From contig CAJAES010000019.1 of NCBI GenBank assembly GCA_903938815.1, positions 1 through 64,000 of the forward strand: DNA of 64,000 bases. Reading direction: 5' to 3'. Positions 1 through 9,900 of this stretch are shown here, piece by piece. The notes below the pieces were generated by a model. The model did no database searches. It was not told the origin of the DNA and was given only the letters and a program-made list of their open reading frames with translations. Position numbers and translations under genes: made by a program. The DNA comes from an uncultured beta proteobacterium. GTDB lineage: Bacteria > Pseudomonadota > Gammaproteobacteria > Burkholderiales > Burkholderiaceae_C. Numbering within the stretch: the first letter of the stretch is position 1; each line of letters begins with the position of its first letter.

Positions 1-1
1 C

Positions 2-1048
2 CTGGTCGGCGCCGCGCCGGCACCGCCCTTCGCGGCACACGGACGCACATTGTTCGGGGCAGGGCTCGACGACGTGATCGTGGCCTCCCGCTCACGCCTG
101 CTTCAGACAGGCGGCCGCGTCCTGCACGATCACCAGGACGGCGAACTTGCCGGCCTTTCGCCCGACCTGGGCTGCGACGGTCAGGGCTTCGCGCTCGATG
201 GCGCCGGTCGCATGACGCTGATCCGGTTCGGCAAGCCTGCAGTGGAACTCGACGAGGCGGTCTCGCTGCTTGGCCCCTCCAGCCGGGACTACGGCCACTG
301 GATCGGAGAGTTCCTGCCGCGGCTGTTTCTGCTCGACGCGTTGGGCCTGGCAGCGAGCGCCACGCTGCTGGTGGACAGCGGCATGCCGGCGAGCCACCGG
401 CAGGCGCTGGCTTGGTTCGACCGGCATCGCCGTCCGGTGATCGAGATCGCCGACGGCGCCAGCGCCCGCTTGCGCCGGCTCTGGGTCGCGTCGACGCCCA
501 GCTATGCACCCTACATGCCCATGCCTGGTGCAACGTTCGACAATGCCTGGCTGGGCGGGCAGACGAACGCCGTGGCAGCGCTTCTTGCCACCCAACGCCA
601 GCCGGAACCGCGGCCCGGGGATCCCAAACGCCTGTTCCTCGCACGCGGCCCGGCCATGCGTCGCAAGCTCACCAATCAGGACGAGATCGAGGCGCTGTGC
701 GTGGCGCGCGGTTTCATCGTCATCCGCCCGGAAACGCTGGCCTTCGAGGACCAGCTGAGGCTGCTGCGGCATGCGACGCACGTCGTCGGCCCGGCCGGCT
801 CGGCCCTGCTGGCGTGCTTCCTCTTTGGCGGGCCGGGCCAGCAGGTGCTGAACCTGCACCCGCCGGCACTTGAAGAGACCCCGTCGCTGACCTCCCTGGC
901 CGAGGCACGCGGCGTCAGCGTTCTGGTCCTGCTGGGTCAGGTGGAGAGGGCGCACCACTGGCGCCCCGGCGACAGTGATTTTTCCATCGATCTGCAGGCC
1001 GTGCAGGGAGTGCTGGATGGATGGAGCCTCACGACAGCGTTCGGGTAA
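2..1048 (+). CDS. GT61-family glycosyltransferase (5' end cut by window)
   Basis: Probable glycosyltransferase of family 61 (DUF563), a cytoplasmic or membrane-associated enzyme that adds a sugar to a surface glycan. The reading frame is open to the left edge, so the N-terminus is missing; the first in-frame start inside the window is a TTG at 50. Visible family signs are a 'YGHWIGEFLPRL' block, the later 'RLFLARG' block, and a C-terminal 'VVGPAGSALLACFLFGGPG' block, which matches the conserved GT61 region placing a Gly/Ser-rich loop after a predicted strand. It is the first gene of a plus-strand unit with a methyltransferase 10 bases downstream. A second GT61 domain occurs in the fused protein at 10011-12359. 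Acceptor and donor sugars cannot be read from the sequence. Confidence 0.8.
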   Translation: MVGAAPAPPFAAHGRTLFGAGLDDVIVASRSRLLQTGGRVLHDHQDGELAGLSPDLGCDGQGFALDGAGRMTLIRFGKPAVELDEAVSLLGPSSRDYGHWIGEFLPRLFLLDALGLAASATLLVDSGMPASHRQALAWFDRHRRPVIEIADGASARLRRLWVASTPSYAPYMPMPGATFDNAWLGGQTNAVAALLATQRQPEPRPGDPKRLFLARGPAMRRKLTNQDEIEALCVARGFIVIRPETLAFEDQLRLLRHATHVVGPAGSALLACFLFGGPGQQVLNLHPPALEETPSLTSLAEARGVSVLVLLGQVERAHHWRPGDSDFSIDLQAVQGVLDGWSLTTAFG

Positions 1049-1058
1049 GCTGACCAAG

Positions 1059-1871
1059 ATGCCGCCTCTGCCCGCACCTCCGACCGAAACACCGCCGACC
1101 ACCAGCGTCGACGGCCGCGAGGCGCCGGTGCGCTTCGCAGGCCTCACCTACGACCGCTTCCGGGCAATGGCGCAGGACCCGGCACTGTCCAGCAGCGAAC
1201 GCATCGGCTACCCGGACGCCTTCCGCCGCGGCCACGAGCCGCGCCTGCTGGCCGACATCGAATCCAAGCTGCCCGCGCTGATGCGCCCCGGCAGCACGGT
1301 TCTGGACATCGGCTGCGGCTGCGACGAACTCGCGCTGCGCCTGATCGAGCGCTGCGGCGAGCGCGGGCAGACGCTGTGGCTGGTTGATTCGCCGGAGATG
1401 CTGGCCGGCCTGCCCGACGCGCCGCACCTGCGCAAGATACCGGGCCGATTCCCGGTCGAAGTGCTGCCCGCGCTGCACGCAGGCCTGCCAGGCGGCGCGG
1501 ACGCCATCCTCTGCTACGGCGTGCTGCAGGTGGTCTTCCTGGAGGCCAACCCGATCAGCTTCGTCGATGACGCCGCATCGCTGCTGGCCCCCGGCGGGCG
1601 GCTGCTCTTCGGCGAGGTGCCCAACCACAGCCGCCTGCGGCGATTCCTGGCCACCGAGGCCGGCCGCGCCTTCCACCGCGCCTACATGCGCACCGACGAA
1701 GACCCGGCCGTGGCCGCCTTCGAGGCCGCCGCAGGGCGCATCGACGACGGTGTGCTGCTCGGTCTGGTGGCGCGGCTGCGCGGCGCCGGCCTGGACGCCT
1801 TCCTGCTCCCGCAGGACCCCGCGCTGCCGCTGGCCAACCGGCGCGAGGATCTGCTCGTCGGCCGCGGCTGA
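1059..1871 (+). CDS. class I SAM-dependent methyltransferase
   Basis: Likely S-adenosylmethionine-dependent methyltransferase of about 270 residues, presumed to methylate a sugar or glycan intermediate. Motif I is 'VLDIGCGCDELAL' around residue 80, followed by an acidic 'LVDSPEML' segment for the ribose of SAM and a 'LLAPGGRLLFGEVPN' post-motif typical of class I enzymes. I chose the ATG at 1059, ten bases after the stop of the GT61 gene; an upstream start at 975 would run through that gene. The gene is followed by a GNAT acyltransferase and the fdtA/fdtB pair, so it probably modifies the same deoxyamino sugar or its glycan. The substrate is not determinable. Confidence 0.8.
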   Translation: MPPLPAPPTETPPTTSVDGREAPVRFAGLTYDRFRAMAQDPALSSSERIGYPDAFRRGHEPRLLADIESKLPALMRPGSTVLDIGCGCDELALRLIERCGERGQTLWLVDSPEMLAGLPDAPHLRKIPGRFPVEVLPALHAGLPGGADAILCYGVLQVVFLEANPISFVDDAASLLAPGGRLLFGEVPNHSRLRRFLATEAGRAFHRAYMRTDEDPAVAAFEAAAGRIDDGVLLGLVARLRGAGLDAFLLPQDPALPLANRREDLLVGRG

Positions 1872-1878
1872 AGACGCC

Positions 1879-2823
1879 GTGAGCCTGCGCCTGGAGCCTT
1901 ACGAACCCTCTCAGGCCGCGGCCTGGAATGCCTTCGTCGCCGCCAGCCGCAACGGTGTCTTCCAGGCCGACCGCGGCTTCATGGATTACCACGCAGACCG
2001 GTTCACCGACGCCTCGCTGGTGGCACGAGACGGCGACCGCATCGTGGCCCTGCTGCCCGCCCACCGCGACGGCGACACGCTGGTCAGCCACGGCGGGCTG
2101 AGCTGGGGCGGCTTCATCCTCGGCGAACGCGGCGGGCAGCGGCTGGTGCTGGCGCTGTTCGAATTGCTGGTGGCGGAACTCAGGCGCCAGGGCCTGCGCC
2201 GCCTGCGCTACAAGACCCTGCCCCTGCCCTACCACCGCTGGCCTTCGGAGGACGACCGCTACGCGCTGTTCCGGCTGGGCGCCACGCGCTGGCGCTGCGA
2301 GTTGCTGAGCATGCTGCCGCCCGAGTTCGTACCGCCAGACGGCGACCTGCGCCGCCGGCCGGCCCGCAAAACACCGGCCGGGGCGGACGAGGCCCTGCGC
2401 GAGGACGCCTGCTGGCAGGACTTCTGGCCGCTGCTGGAATCCGTGCTGGCCGAGCGGCACGACGCGCGCCCGGTGCACAGCCTGGCGGAAATCCAGCTGC
2501 TGGCAGCGCGCTTTCCGCGCGAGATCAGGCTCGTCACCGCCTGGGTCGACGGCCGCATCGCCGCCGGCGCCGTGCTGTTCGAGACGCCGCAGGTGCTGCG
2601 CACGCAGTACCTGGCGGCCGGCCCGGCAGCGCGCGCCACCAGCCTGCTCGACCGCGTGATCGACCACGCCATCGCGCAGGCACGGGCGGGCGGGCGGTGG
2701 TTCGATTTCGGCACCTCCACCGAAGACGGCGGCACGGTGCTGAACGAAGGGCTGCTGGCCTTCAAGGAGGGCTTCGGCGCGCGCACCGTCGCGCACGACG
2801 CCTACGAACTCATCATCCCCTGA
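1879..2823 (+). CDS. GNAT/FemAB-like N-acyltransferase
   Basis: Predicted acyltransferase of the GNAT superfamily (FemAB-like double fold), 314 residues. The N-terminal block 'WNAFVAASRNGVFQADRGFM' followed by 'HGGLSWGGF' resembles a protein that recurs beside fdtA-type ketoisomerases in O-antigen loci. The C-terminal 'DFGTSTEDGGTVLNEGL' block and 'FKEGFGA' are typical of FemAB-like proteins. I set the start at the GTG at 1879, seven bases after the methyltransferase stop; an upstream frame extension overlaps that gene antiparallel to codon use. Its position before fdtA and fdtB suggests it may N-acylate the 3-amino sugar they produce, the role played by FdtC elsewhere. That assignment is inference. 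Confidence 0.72.
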   Translation: MSLRLEPYEPSQAAAWNAFVAASRNGVFQADRGFMDYHADRFTDASLVARDGDRIVALLPAHRDGDTLVSHGGLSWGGFILGERGGQRLVLALFELLVAELRRQGLRRLRYKTLPLPYHRWPSEDDRYALFRLGATRWRCELLSMLPPEFVPPDGDLRRRPARKTPAGADEALREDACWQDFWPLLESVLAERHDARPVHSLAEIQLLAARFPREIRLVTAWVDGRIAAGAVLFETPQVLRTQYLAAGPAARATSLLDRVIDHAIAQARAGGRWFDFGTSTEDGGTVLNEGLLAFKEGFGARTVAHDAYELIIP

Positions 2824-2839
2824 CACCTCCCCTGACACC

Positions 2840-3262
2840 ATGGCCCACGTCGACGATTGCAGCCTGATCGATATCCGCTCCGTGTATGACGAGCGCGGCA
2901 CGATCGCCTTCGTCGAAGGGGGCGTGGACATCGGCTTCGAGATCCGCCGCCTGTACTGGACCTTCGACATCCCCTCGCGCGCCACGCGCGCCGGCCACGC
3001 GCACCGCACGCTGCGCCAGCTCTACGTGGCGGTGTCGGGCTCGTTCGACGTGGTGCTCGACGACGGCCGCCGCACCCGCACGCTGCGCCTGAGCCGCCCG
3101 GACCAGGGCCTGACGCTGGGGCCGGGCATCTGGCGCGAGCTGCGCAACTTCTCGTCCAACGCCTGCCTGCTGGCCGCGGCCTCGGCGCCCTTCGACGAAG
3201 CCGACTACGTGCGCGAACGCGAGCGCTTCCAGGTGCTCGTCGATGCGGGCGAGTTCGAATGA
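2840..3262 (+). CDS. fdtA: FdtA-like dTDP-4-oxo-6-deoxyhexose 3,4-ketoisomerase
   Basis: Small RmlC-type cupin (140 residues) of the FdtA/QdtA/WxcM family, which moves the keto group of dTDP-4-oxo-6-deoxyglucose from C4 to C3 before amination. The sequence has the 'GHAHR' histidine pair at residues 52-56, the substrate and base residues of the family, and the compact 'RPDQGLTLGPGIWRELRNFS' cupin strand. The ATG follows the GNAT gene by 16 bases, and the stop overlaps the next start by four bases (ATGA), indicating translational coupling to the aminotransferase. FdtA (galacto product) and QdtA (gluco product) cannot be told apart by eye. The RmlA and RmlB enzymes that make its substrate must be encoded elsewhere. 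Confidence 0.82.
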   Translation: MAHVDDCSLIDIRSVYDERGTIAFVEGGVDIGFEIRRLYWTFDIPSRATRAGHAHRTLRQLYVAVSGSFDVVLDDGRRTRTLRLSRPDQGLTLGPGIWRELRNFSSNACLLAAASAPFDEADYVRERERFQVLVDAGEFE

Positions 3263-4362
3263 AATTCGAAGTGCCCTTTCTCGACCTGCAGCAGCCGATG
3301 GCGCCGCTGCGGCCGGCGCTGGACGCCGCCTACCGGCGCGTGATGGACAGCGGGCGCTACATCCTCGGCGCGGAGGTGGAGCGCTTCGAGGAGGACTTCG
3401 CCGCCGTGGCGGGCAGCACGCACGCCGTGGGCGTAGGCAACGGCCTGGATGCACTGGCCTTCGCATTGAGCGCGGTGGGCGTGCAGGCGGGAGACGACGT
3501 GGTGGTGCCGGCGCACACCTTCATCGCCACCTGGCTCGCGGTGCGCATGGTGGGCGCGCGCCCGGTGCCGGCCGAACCGGCGCCCGGCGCCTTCAACTGC
3601 GGCCCCGAAGAGATCGCGGCGGCGCTGACACCCGCCACGCGGGCCGTGGTCGTCGTTCACCTGTACGGCGAGCCGGTGCAGGCCGAGGCCATCGCCGCCC
3701 TGTGCGCGGAGCGCGGCCTGCCGATGGTGGAAGACGCGGCGCAGGCGCACGGCGCGCAGCGCAATGGCCGGCCGGCCGGCAGCCTGGGCGCGGCGGCGGC
3801 CTTCAGCTTCTACCCCGGCAAGAACCTCGGCGCCTTCGGCGACGCGGGTGCGGTGACCTCGTCGGACCCGGCGGTCATCGAACGCGTGCAGCGGCTGCGC
3901 AACTACGGCGGCCTGGCGCACTACGACCACGCCGCGGAAGGCCGCAACTCGCGGCTCGACCCGCTGCAGGCTGCATTCCTGGCGGTGAAGCTGCCGGCGC
4001 TGTCGGCCTGGAACGAGCGCCGTCGCGCGGTGGCGGCCCGGTACGCGCAAGGCCTGGCCGGGCTGCCGGGGCTGCAATTGCCGACGACGCTGCCCGGCAA
4101 CCTGCCAGCCTGGCACCTGTACGTGGTGCGCAGCCCGCGCCGCGATGCGCTGCTGGCCCACCTGGCCGCAGCCGGCGTCGAGGCGCGGCTGCACTATCCG
4201 CGGGCGGTGATCCGCTGCGCGCCATTCGCGGAGCACGCCGCGCCGTCGGAGACAGCAGCCGACCGGCTCGCAGCCGAGGTGCTGAGCCTGCCGATGGGGC
4301 CGCACCTGGACGACGCTCAGGTCGACCGCGTGATCGAGGCCGTGCGCGCCTTTCACCGGTAG
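3259..4362 (+). CDS. fdtB: DegT/DnrJ/EryC1/StrS aminotransferase (FdtB-like)
   Basis: PLP-dependent sugar aminotransferase of 367 residues, predicted to aminate the 3-keto sugar made by the preceding ketoisomerase, using glutamate as donor and giving dTDP-3-amino-3,6-dideoxyhexose. The PLP-binding lysine is K188 in 'FSFYPGKNLGAFGDAG'; the 'VEDAAQAHGAQ' block carries the aspartate facing the PLP ring nitrogen. N-terminal 'FLDLQQPMAPLRPAL' and 'GRYILGAEVERFE' are standard for the FdtB/DegT group. The ATGA overlap with fdtA supports a shared operon. It converges with the WbqC-family gene, only 13 bases away. Confidence 0.85.
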   Translation: MKFEVPFLDLQQPMAPLRPALDAAYRRVMDSGRYILGAEVERFEEDFAAVAGSTHAVGVGNGLDALAFALSAVGVQAGDDVVVPAHTFIATWLAVRMVGARPVPAEPAPGAFNCGPEEIAAALTPATRAVVVVHLYGEPVQAEAIAALCAERGLPMVEDAAQAHGAQRNGRPAGSLGAAAAFSFYPGKNLGAFGDAGAVTSSDPAVIERVQRLRNYGGLAHYDHAAEGRNSRLDPLQAAFLAVKLPALSAWNERRRAVAARYAQGLAGLPGLQLPTTLPGNLPAWHLYVVRSPRRDALLAHLAAAGVEARLHYPRAVIRCAPFAEHAAPSETAADRLAAEVLSLPMGPHLDDAQVDRVIEAVRAFHR

Positions 4363-4375
4363 AAGGCCGGCCCGC

Positions 4376-5056
4376 TCAGTCCAGCAGCAGCGTCGTGCGG
4401 CGGATGTCCTGCGCGATCAGCTCGGGCTCGTCGCGCAACAGAGCCGGCAGCAGGTAGCGGAACGCGCCCTCGTACGGCGCCAGGAAGGACAGCCGCAGCC
4501 CGGCCTCGGCAAAGCGGCCGGCGTCGTACAGCGCGCGACCGCCCGGCGAGTTGACATAGTGCGCGCCACCCACGGCACGCACCGCGGCGATCACGCGCTG
4601 CTCGCCGCGCAATGCCGGGTCGAGCCCGAAGGCCGAGCTGCGCTCGATGCGGGCGGGCAGACCGAGCAGCGCAGCGGTGTCGTGCAGGGTCTCCAGCAGC
4701 AGGTCGGCCAGCGGGCGGCCGTCCAGCGGGGCGGCGAGCCAGCCGCGCACGCGCTCGGCCGCCGGGCCCTGCGCCGCGGCGATCCACGGCTGCGCGCGCA
4801 GCCGTTCGTCGAACCGTGCACGCGCGTCGGCGGCGAGCCGCATGGCCGAGATCGGAGTCTCCTGCGGCGCGGGCGCCAGCGGCAGCGTCAGCCAGCTGCC
4901 GTCGGGCAGCTCGCAGCGATGGATGCGGCCCCGGCGCAGGAACTGCACGCAGTCGAAGACCACGAAGACGTCCGCAGCCTGCAGCAGCCGCCAGTAGCCG
5001 GCGTAGGGAAGCAAGTACGGCTGCATGACCGCGACGGTGAGCGGCGCTGCAGTCAC
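4376..5056 (-). CDS. WbqC-family protein
   Basis: Member of the WbqC family, recurrent in O-antigen and polysaccharide loci, with no firmly assigned reaction. The diagnostic N-terminus 'VAVMQPYLLPYAGYWRLL' is followed by 'ADVFVVFDCVQFLRRG' and the internal 'RIERSSAFGL' block seen across the family. I chose the GTG at 5056, giving 226 residues and a 10-base gap from the upstream fused aminotransferase gene; an ATG further out would overlap that gene. Both genes probably form one minus-strand unit. Some authors have proposed that WbqC proteins take part in sugar amine modification or glycan assembly; nothing in this sequence settles it. Confidence 0.8.
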   Translation of the reverse strand: MTAAPLTVAVMQPYLLPYAGYWRLLQAADVFVVFDCVQFLRRGRIHRCELPDGSWLTLPLAPAPQETPISAMRLAADARARFDERLRAQPWIAAAQGPAAERVRGWLAAPLDGRPLADLLLETLHDTAALLGLPARIERSSAFGLDPALRGEQRVIAAVRAVGGAHYVNSPGGRALYDAGRFAEAGLRLSFLAPYEGAFRYLLPALLRDEPELIAQDIRRTTLLLD

Positions 5057-5066
5057 CGGATACCCG

Positions 5067-6860
5067 TCAGGCTGCAGCCGGGGTGAGCGCCTGCACGATC
5101 GCGGCGACGACGCGCGCCACATCGTGCGAGGTCATGTCGGGCGCCACCGGCAGCCCCAGGACGGCAGGCGCCAGGCGCTCGGTGACGGGCAGAGGGTCCT
5201 GCGGCAGCGCCAGGAAGGCCGGCTGATGCTGCAGCCCGCGCCCGTACCACAGCCGCGATTCGATGCCCTGGACGGCCAGCGCCGAAGACAGCCGCGCCGC
5301 CTGTGCGCCATCGGCCGCATGGAAGAGAACGTAGCTGGATGCGACCGCCGGGTGCGTGACGCCGCGGTCGGCCAGGCCGGCTGCAGCGAACTCCGCCCGG
5401 TACCGCGCCGCGACGGCATGCAGCGCGCCGGAGTGGCGCGGCCACATCTCGAGGCTGGCGAGCCCGACGGCGGCGTGGTGCTCGCTCATCTTGCCGTTCA
5501 TGCTGGGGCGGCGGCTCTCGCGCGTCATCAAGAAACCGAAGTTCAGCGCTTCGAAGGCGGCGCGCACGAGCGCCGGGTCGCGCGCCACGAGCGCGCCGCC
5601 CTCACCGGTGGCGAAGACCTTGGTCGCGTGAAAGCTCAAGGCCACAGGCACGCTGCCCAGGGTTGCGGCCGGCTCGCGCAGCAAGACCTCGAAGGCCGCC
5701 GCGCCGTCGATCACCACGGGCACGCCGGTGGCGCCGCGGAAGGCTTCCCAGGGCGCCTGCGGCACGGCGCGCCCATAGGCCGACACCGGCACGACGACGC
5801 CGGCGCGGGCCAGCATCGGGTGCCGCGCCAGGGCCAGGGGATCGAGTTGCCAGGTGGCTTCATCGACGTCGACCAGCCAGGGCTCGTAGCCGCACATCTG
5901 CAGCGCCGAGGCCGTGCCGACGAAGGTGTTGGCCGGGCACAGCGCGAGCGGCCGCTCGGGCGTGGCGCGGCCTGCCGTGGCCAGGATGCCGGCCGCCAGC
6001 GCCGCAGTGCCCGAGGCAGCGCAGACCAGTTCCTCGGGGCCGACGCCCAGGCGCCGCCCGAGCCGCTGCTCGAGTTCCGCGGCCAGTGGCCCGTGGTTGG
6101 AGTACCAGCGCCCGGAGTCGATCTGCCGCAGCCAGGGCTCGAGCCGGCTGGCGTCGGGCAGCAGCGGCCGGTAGGCCATCAGCCGCGGCGGGCGGGACGG
6201 CACGGGATCGGGCTTGACCGCCTCCCACGCCGACTCGCCCGGAGCGCCTTCGACCTGCATGCGCACGCTGGCGCCGGCCAGGCTGCCCAGCAGGCGCGCC
6301 GTGCCGTCCATCGACGGCAGGAACCGGTCGTCACGCGCAGGCCCGGCGCTGCCGTGCAGAACGTTGAACGCGATGCCGCGGCGCGCACGGGGCCACATCC
6401 GCTGCAGCACGCCGGCCATCAAGGCCCACATCGCGTCGTCGTCCCTGCCGCAGCGGTCCGTGAACAGGTCGTTGACGATCAGGAAGTCGCAGGAGAGAGC
6501 GTCCAGGGCTTCCTCGGACGCATGCAGCGGGTCGAGTTCGACCCAGGGTTCATGCGGGAATCGGGCGCGCGCGGTCGCCAGGGCAGGTGGCGATGCATCG
6601 CTGCCGATGTAGCGGATGTCGTCGCGGCCTTGCTCGCGCAGCCAGACGAGCAGTTCACCGGTGCCGCAACCCAGTTCGCAGACGACCGGCGGGGGCAGGG
6701 GCGGCGCGGCGCGCAGCGATTGCGTCAACAGCGCGAAGCGGCGTTGACGCGCGGCTTCGCCGTCTGCAGCCTCGCCTGCAGCAGTGGCCCCCTGGCGCCG
6801 GAACGGTTCCTCGCCAACGGCAAGGACAGGCCGATGGACGGCGGAGGCGGCGAGCTTCAT
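5067..6860 (-). CDS. fused SAM methyltransferase / DegT-type sugar aminotransferase
   Basis: A single 597-residue frame joins two enzymes. Residues 1-225 form a class I methyltransferase with motif I 'VVCELGCGTGELL' (59-71), 'YIGSDASPPAL' and an 'FLIVNDLF' motif. Residues 231-597 form a DegT/DnrJ/EryC1/StrS aminotransferase with 'CAASGTAALAAG', 'SFHATKVFATGEGG' carrying the PLP lysine K414, and a C-terminal 'GRGLQHQPAF' block. I set the start at the ATG at 6860; reading further upstream would cross the divergent glycosyltransferase gene in antisense, where codon bias is lost. The separate enzymes are normal polysaccharide tools, but their fusion is unusual. It could couple amination of a keto sugar to N- or O-methylation. 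Downstream is the WbqC-like gene. Confidence 0.85.
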   Translation of the reverse strand: MKLAASAVHRPVLAVGEEPFRRQGATAAGEAADGEAARQRRFALLTQSLRAAPPLPPPVVCELGCGTGELLVWLREQGRDDIRYIGSDASPPALATARARFPHEPWVELDPLHASEEALDALSCDFLIVNDLFTDRCGRDDDAMWALMAGVLQRMWPRARRGIAFNVLHGSAGPARDDRFLPSMDGTARLLGSLAGASVRMQVEGAPGESAWEAVKPDPVPSRPPRLMAYRPLLPDASRLEPWLRQIDSGRWYSNHGPLAAELEQRLGRRLGVGPEELVCAASGTAALAAGILATAGRATPERPLALCPANTFVGTASALQMCGYEPWLVDVDEATWQLDPLALARHPMLARAGVVVPVSAYGRAVPQAPWEAFRGATGVPVVIDGAAAFEVLLREPAATLGSVPVALSFHATKVFATGEGGALVARDPALVRAAFEALNFGFLMTRESRRPSMNGKMSEHHAAVGLASLEMWPRHSGALHAVAARYRAEFAAAGLADRGVTHPAVASSYVLFHAADGAQAARLSSALAVQGIESRLWYGRGLQHQPAFLALPQDPLPVTERLAPAVLGLPVAPDMTSHDVARVVAAIVQALTPAAA

Positions 6861-6938
6861 GGTTGGGAAGATGCTAACGCAGCGGGCCAGCGACGCGACG
6901 GCCGCGCCAGGGGCCCTCTGGCAGAATCCTCCAGCAAT

Positions 6939-9900
6939 ATGACACCTCGCTCCCTGCTTCGGCGTCTCGCCGGCCAATCCCCGCGCACGACGATGCGCGG
7001 GCGCCTCGAGGGTGTCTGCAGGGGGGTCGCCTGGGGTTGGGCCATCAGCCGTGCCGCGCCCGAAGCCCCCGCCACCGTGGAGGTGCTGCTCGACGGCCAG
7101 CCGCTCGGCAGCACCGAGACCCTGGTGGTGCGCCCCGACCACAGCGGCGCCGCCGCGAGCGGGCACCGCTGCGGCTTCACCTTCGACCTGCGCCCGCACC
7201 TGCAGGGCCGCACGCGCGGCGTGCTGAGCCTGCGGGACGCCGGCACCGGCGTGCCCTTCGGCGCCGATGGCGGCATGGCCTTCGACCTCGACGGCGGCAA
7301 CGGTACGCTCGACCGCTGCGAAGGCATCGACGTGATCGGCTGGGCCAGCCCGCATGGCCTTGCAACCGTCGGGCTGGAACTGGAGATCCTGGTCGATGGG
7401 CAGGTGGCCGGCATCGCCGTGCCCGACCAGCCCAGGCCCGACCTGCAGCGCGCCGGCGCGCTGCTGCTGCGCACGGGCTTTCGCTTCGGGATGCCGGCGG
7501 CCTTCCATGACGGCGAGCCCCATCAGGTGACGGCGCGGGTTCGCGCCACCGGGCAGCCGCTGCAGGCCGAGCCGCTGGTGTTCCGCGCACGCATCACCGG
7601 CTACGTCGACCTCGTGGACGGGCAACGCATCAGCGGCTGGGTGCTGAACACCGCCGACCCGATGGGCGCGGTGCGCTTCGACCTCTGGGCGGACGGCGAG
7701 CGCCTGCGCCGTAACGTCGTGCCGGACGCCCGGCGCGAGGACGTCGAACGGATGCTGCCGGGCAAGGACAGCGCCGCAGGCGCGATCGGCTTCGACATCG
7801 CCCTGCCGGGCTCCCTGCCCTGGCGCCCTGAGGGGCACCGGGTCGAACTGCGCGTGCCGGGCCGGGACGACCTTCTGCTGGAGCCGGTGCAGGAAGTGCC
7901 GGCGCGTGCGGTGGTGGGTGTCATCGAGGCCCTGTCCGCACGGCTGATGACCGACCCCGGAATCGGCGCCGAATTCAGCGGCGCCGCGCGACGGGCAGCC
8001 CGAGACGCTCTCGCTTCGGCATTGGCACAGCTGCGCGAGCGGGGCGCCCGTGTGCAGCTCGTCAACGACGAGATCGCGCAGGACCGGGCCGCACCGGTCG
8101 ACGTGATCATGCCGGTCTACAAGGGCCGCGAGGAAACGCTGGCCTGCCTGGACAGCGTGCTGGCCGCGATGGCCGACGGGCCGGCGATGCAGCTCATCGT
8201 CATCCACGATCACGGCCCCGACCTCGCGCTGGCGGCCGACCTGCGCCGCCTGGCCGCCGAAGGCCGTTTCCAGCTGCTGGAAAACGAACGCAACCTGGGT
8301 TTCGTGGCCACCGTGAACCGCGGCATGCGCCTGCACCCGGGGCGCGACGTGGTGCTGCTGAACTCTGACACCGTGGTGCCGCGCGACTGGCTGCGCCGCC
8401 TGCGCGACGCGGCCTGGTCGGCGCCCAACGTGGCCACCGTGACGCCGCTGTCGAACCGCGCCACCATCTTCAGCCTGCCGCGCACCTGCGTCGACAACGA
8501 TATGCCCGCCGGCATGGACGTGCACGCGATGGACGCCATCGCGGCCGCGCGCAACGCCGGCGTGCGCGCCGAGGTGCCCACCGCGATGGGCTACTGCATG
8601 TACATCCGGCGCGACGCCCTGCTGGACGTCGGCTTTTTCGACGAAGAGCGCTGGGCACAGGGCTACGCCGAGGAAAACGACTTCTCGCTGCGCGCGCTGG
8701 CACGCGGCTGGCGCCACCTGGCGGCCTGCGACCTGTTCGTGGAGCACCATGGCTCGGTGTCCTTCGGGGACGAGAAGCCGCGCCGCGTGCAGGAAAACCT
8801 GGCGCGCCTGAACGCGATCTATCCGGACTACCCCGCGCGCGTCGAGCGCTTCATCGAGCTCGACCCCATTGCCCCGGCGCGGGGGCGCATCAACATGGCG
8901 CTGCTCGGGCGTCTGTCGCCATCATGGGTGCTGTTCATCAGCCACGGTCTGGGCGGCGGAACCGACACCGCCATCGACGACCTGCGCCAGCACCACGAGC
9001 GTGAAGGCCGCCGCGTGCTGCTGCTGCGCTCCACGCCGTCGGGCCGGATGGAACTGCTGCCGCTGATCAAGCCGCACGACACCACGCTCGTCACCGAGTA
9101 CCCGGAATCGACCCCGCTGGAACTGATCGCAGAGCAACTGCGCGAGCTCGGCATCGTCGGCGTGCACGTGCACCATGATCTCGGCTTTGCCGGCGATATC
9201 TGGCAGTTGCCGAAGCTGCTGGGCCTGCCCTTCGAGGCGACCCTGCACGACTACTACGCCATCTGCCCGCGCGTGACCATGATCGACGCCAGCAGCCGTT
9301 ACTGCGGCGACCCCGAGGTAGCCGTCTGCGAGGGCTGCGTGAAGACCGCGCCGCGCCTGGACCGCACAGCGCAGGCGCTGCTGGCCCGCGCCGGCGGCAG
9401 CGTGGCGGGATGGCGCAGCTTCCACGCCGAGCGCCTGCAGGCCGCCACCCGCGTGGTGGCGCCGAGCCAGGATGCCACCACCCGCCTGGCGCGGCACCTG
9501 CCGGGCGTGGCGCTGCAGTGCGAGCCGCACCCCGAGGCCGCGACGCCGGTGCCCGCGCACCGCGGCGACCCGAAGCGCATCGCCGTCATCGGCGCCATCG
9601 GCCCGCACAAGGGCGTGGACCTGCTTTACGACGCCGCGGCGCTGGCTCAGCACCTGGGCCTGCCGCTGCACTTCGTGGTGATCGGCTACACCAGCCGCGA
9701 GGACGACTTCGCGCTGCTCGACAACGTCGAGATCACCGGCCGCTACCGCGCGCAGGACCTGCCCCGGCTGCTGGAGACCACCGGCTGCGGCACCGCGCTC
9801 TTCCTGAGTGTCTGGCCCGAGACCTTCAGCTACACCCTGTCCGAGGCCTGGCGCGCCGGCCTGCGCCCGCTGGCGCTGGACATCGGCGCCCAGGCCGAAC

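Noticed and set aside
5025-6938. Upstream extension of the GT2-GT4 frame
   Set aside because: It is antisense to the fused aminotransferase and has no recognisable domain; the ATG at 6939 fits.
6861-8750. Upstream extension of the fused aminotransferase frame, which would give a 1227-residue protein
   Set aside because: It reads antisense through the GT2-GT4 gene, with composition and codon pattern typical of a shadow frame; the ATG at 6860 gives a complete methyltransferase N-terminus.
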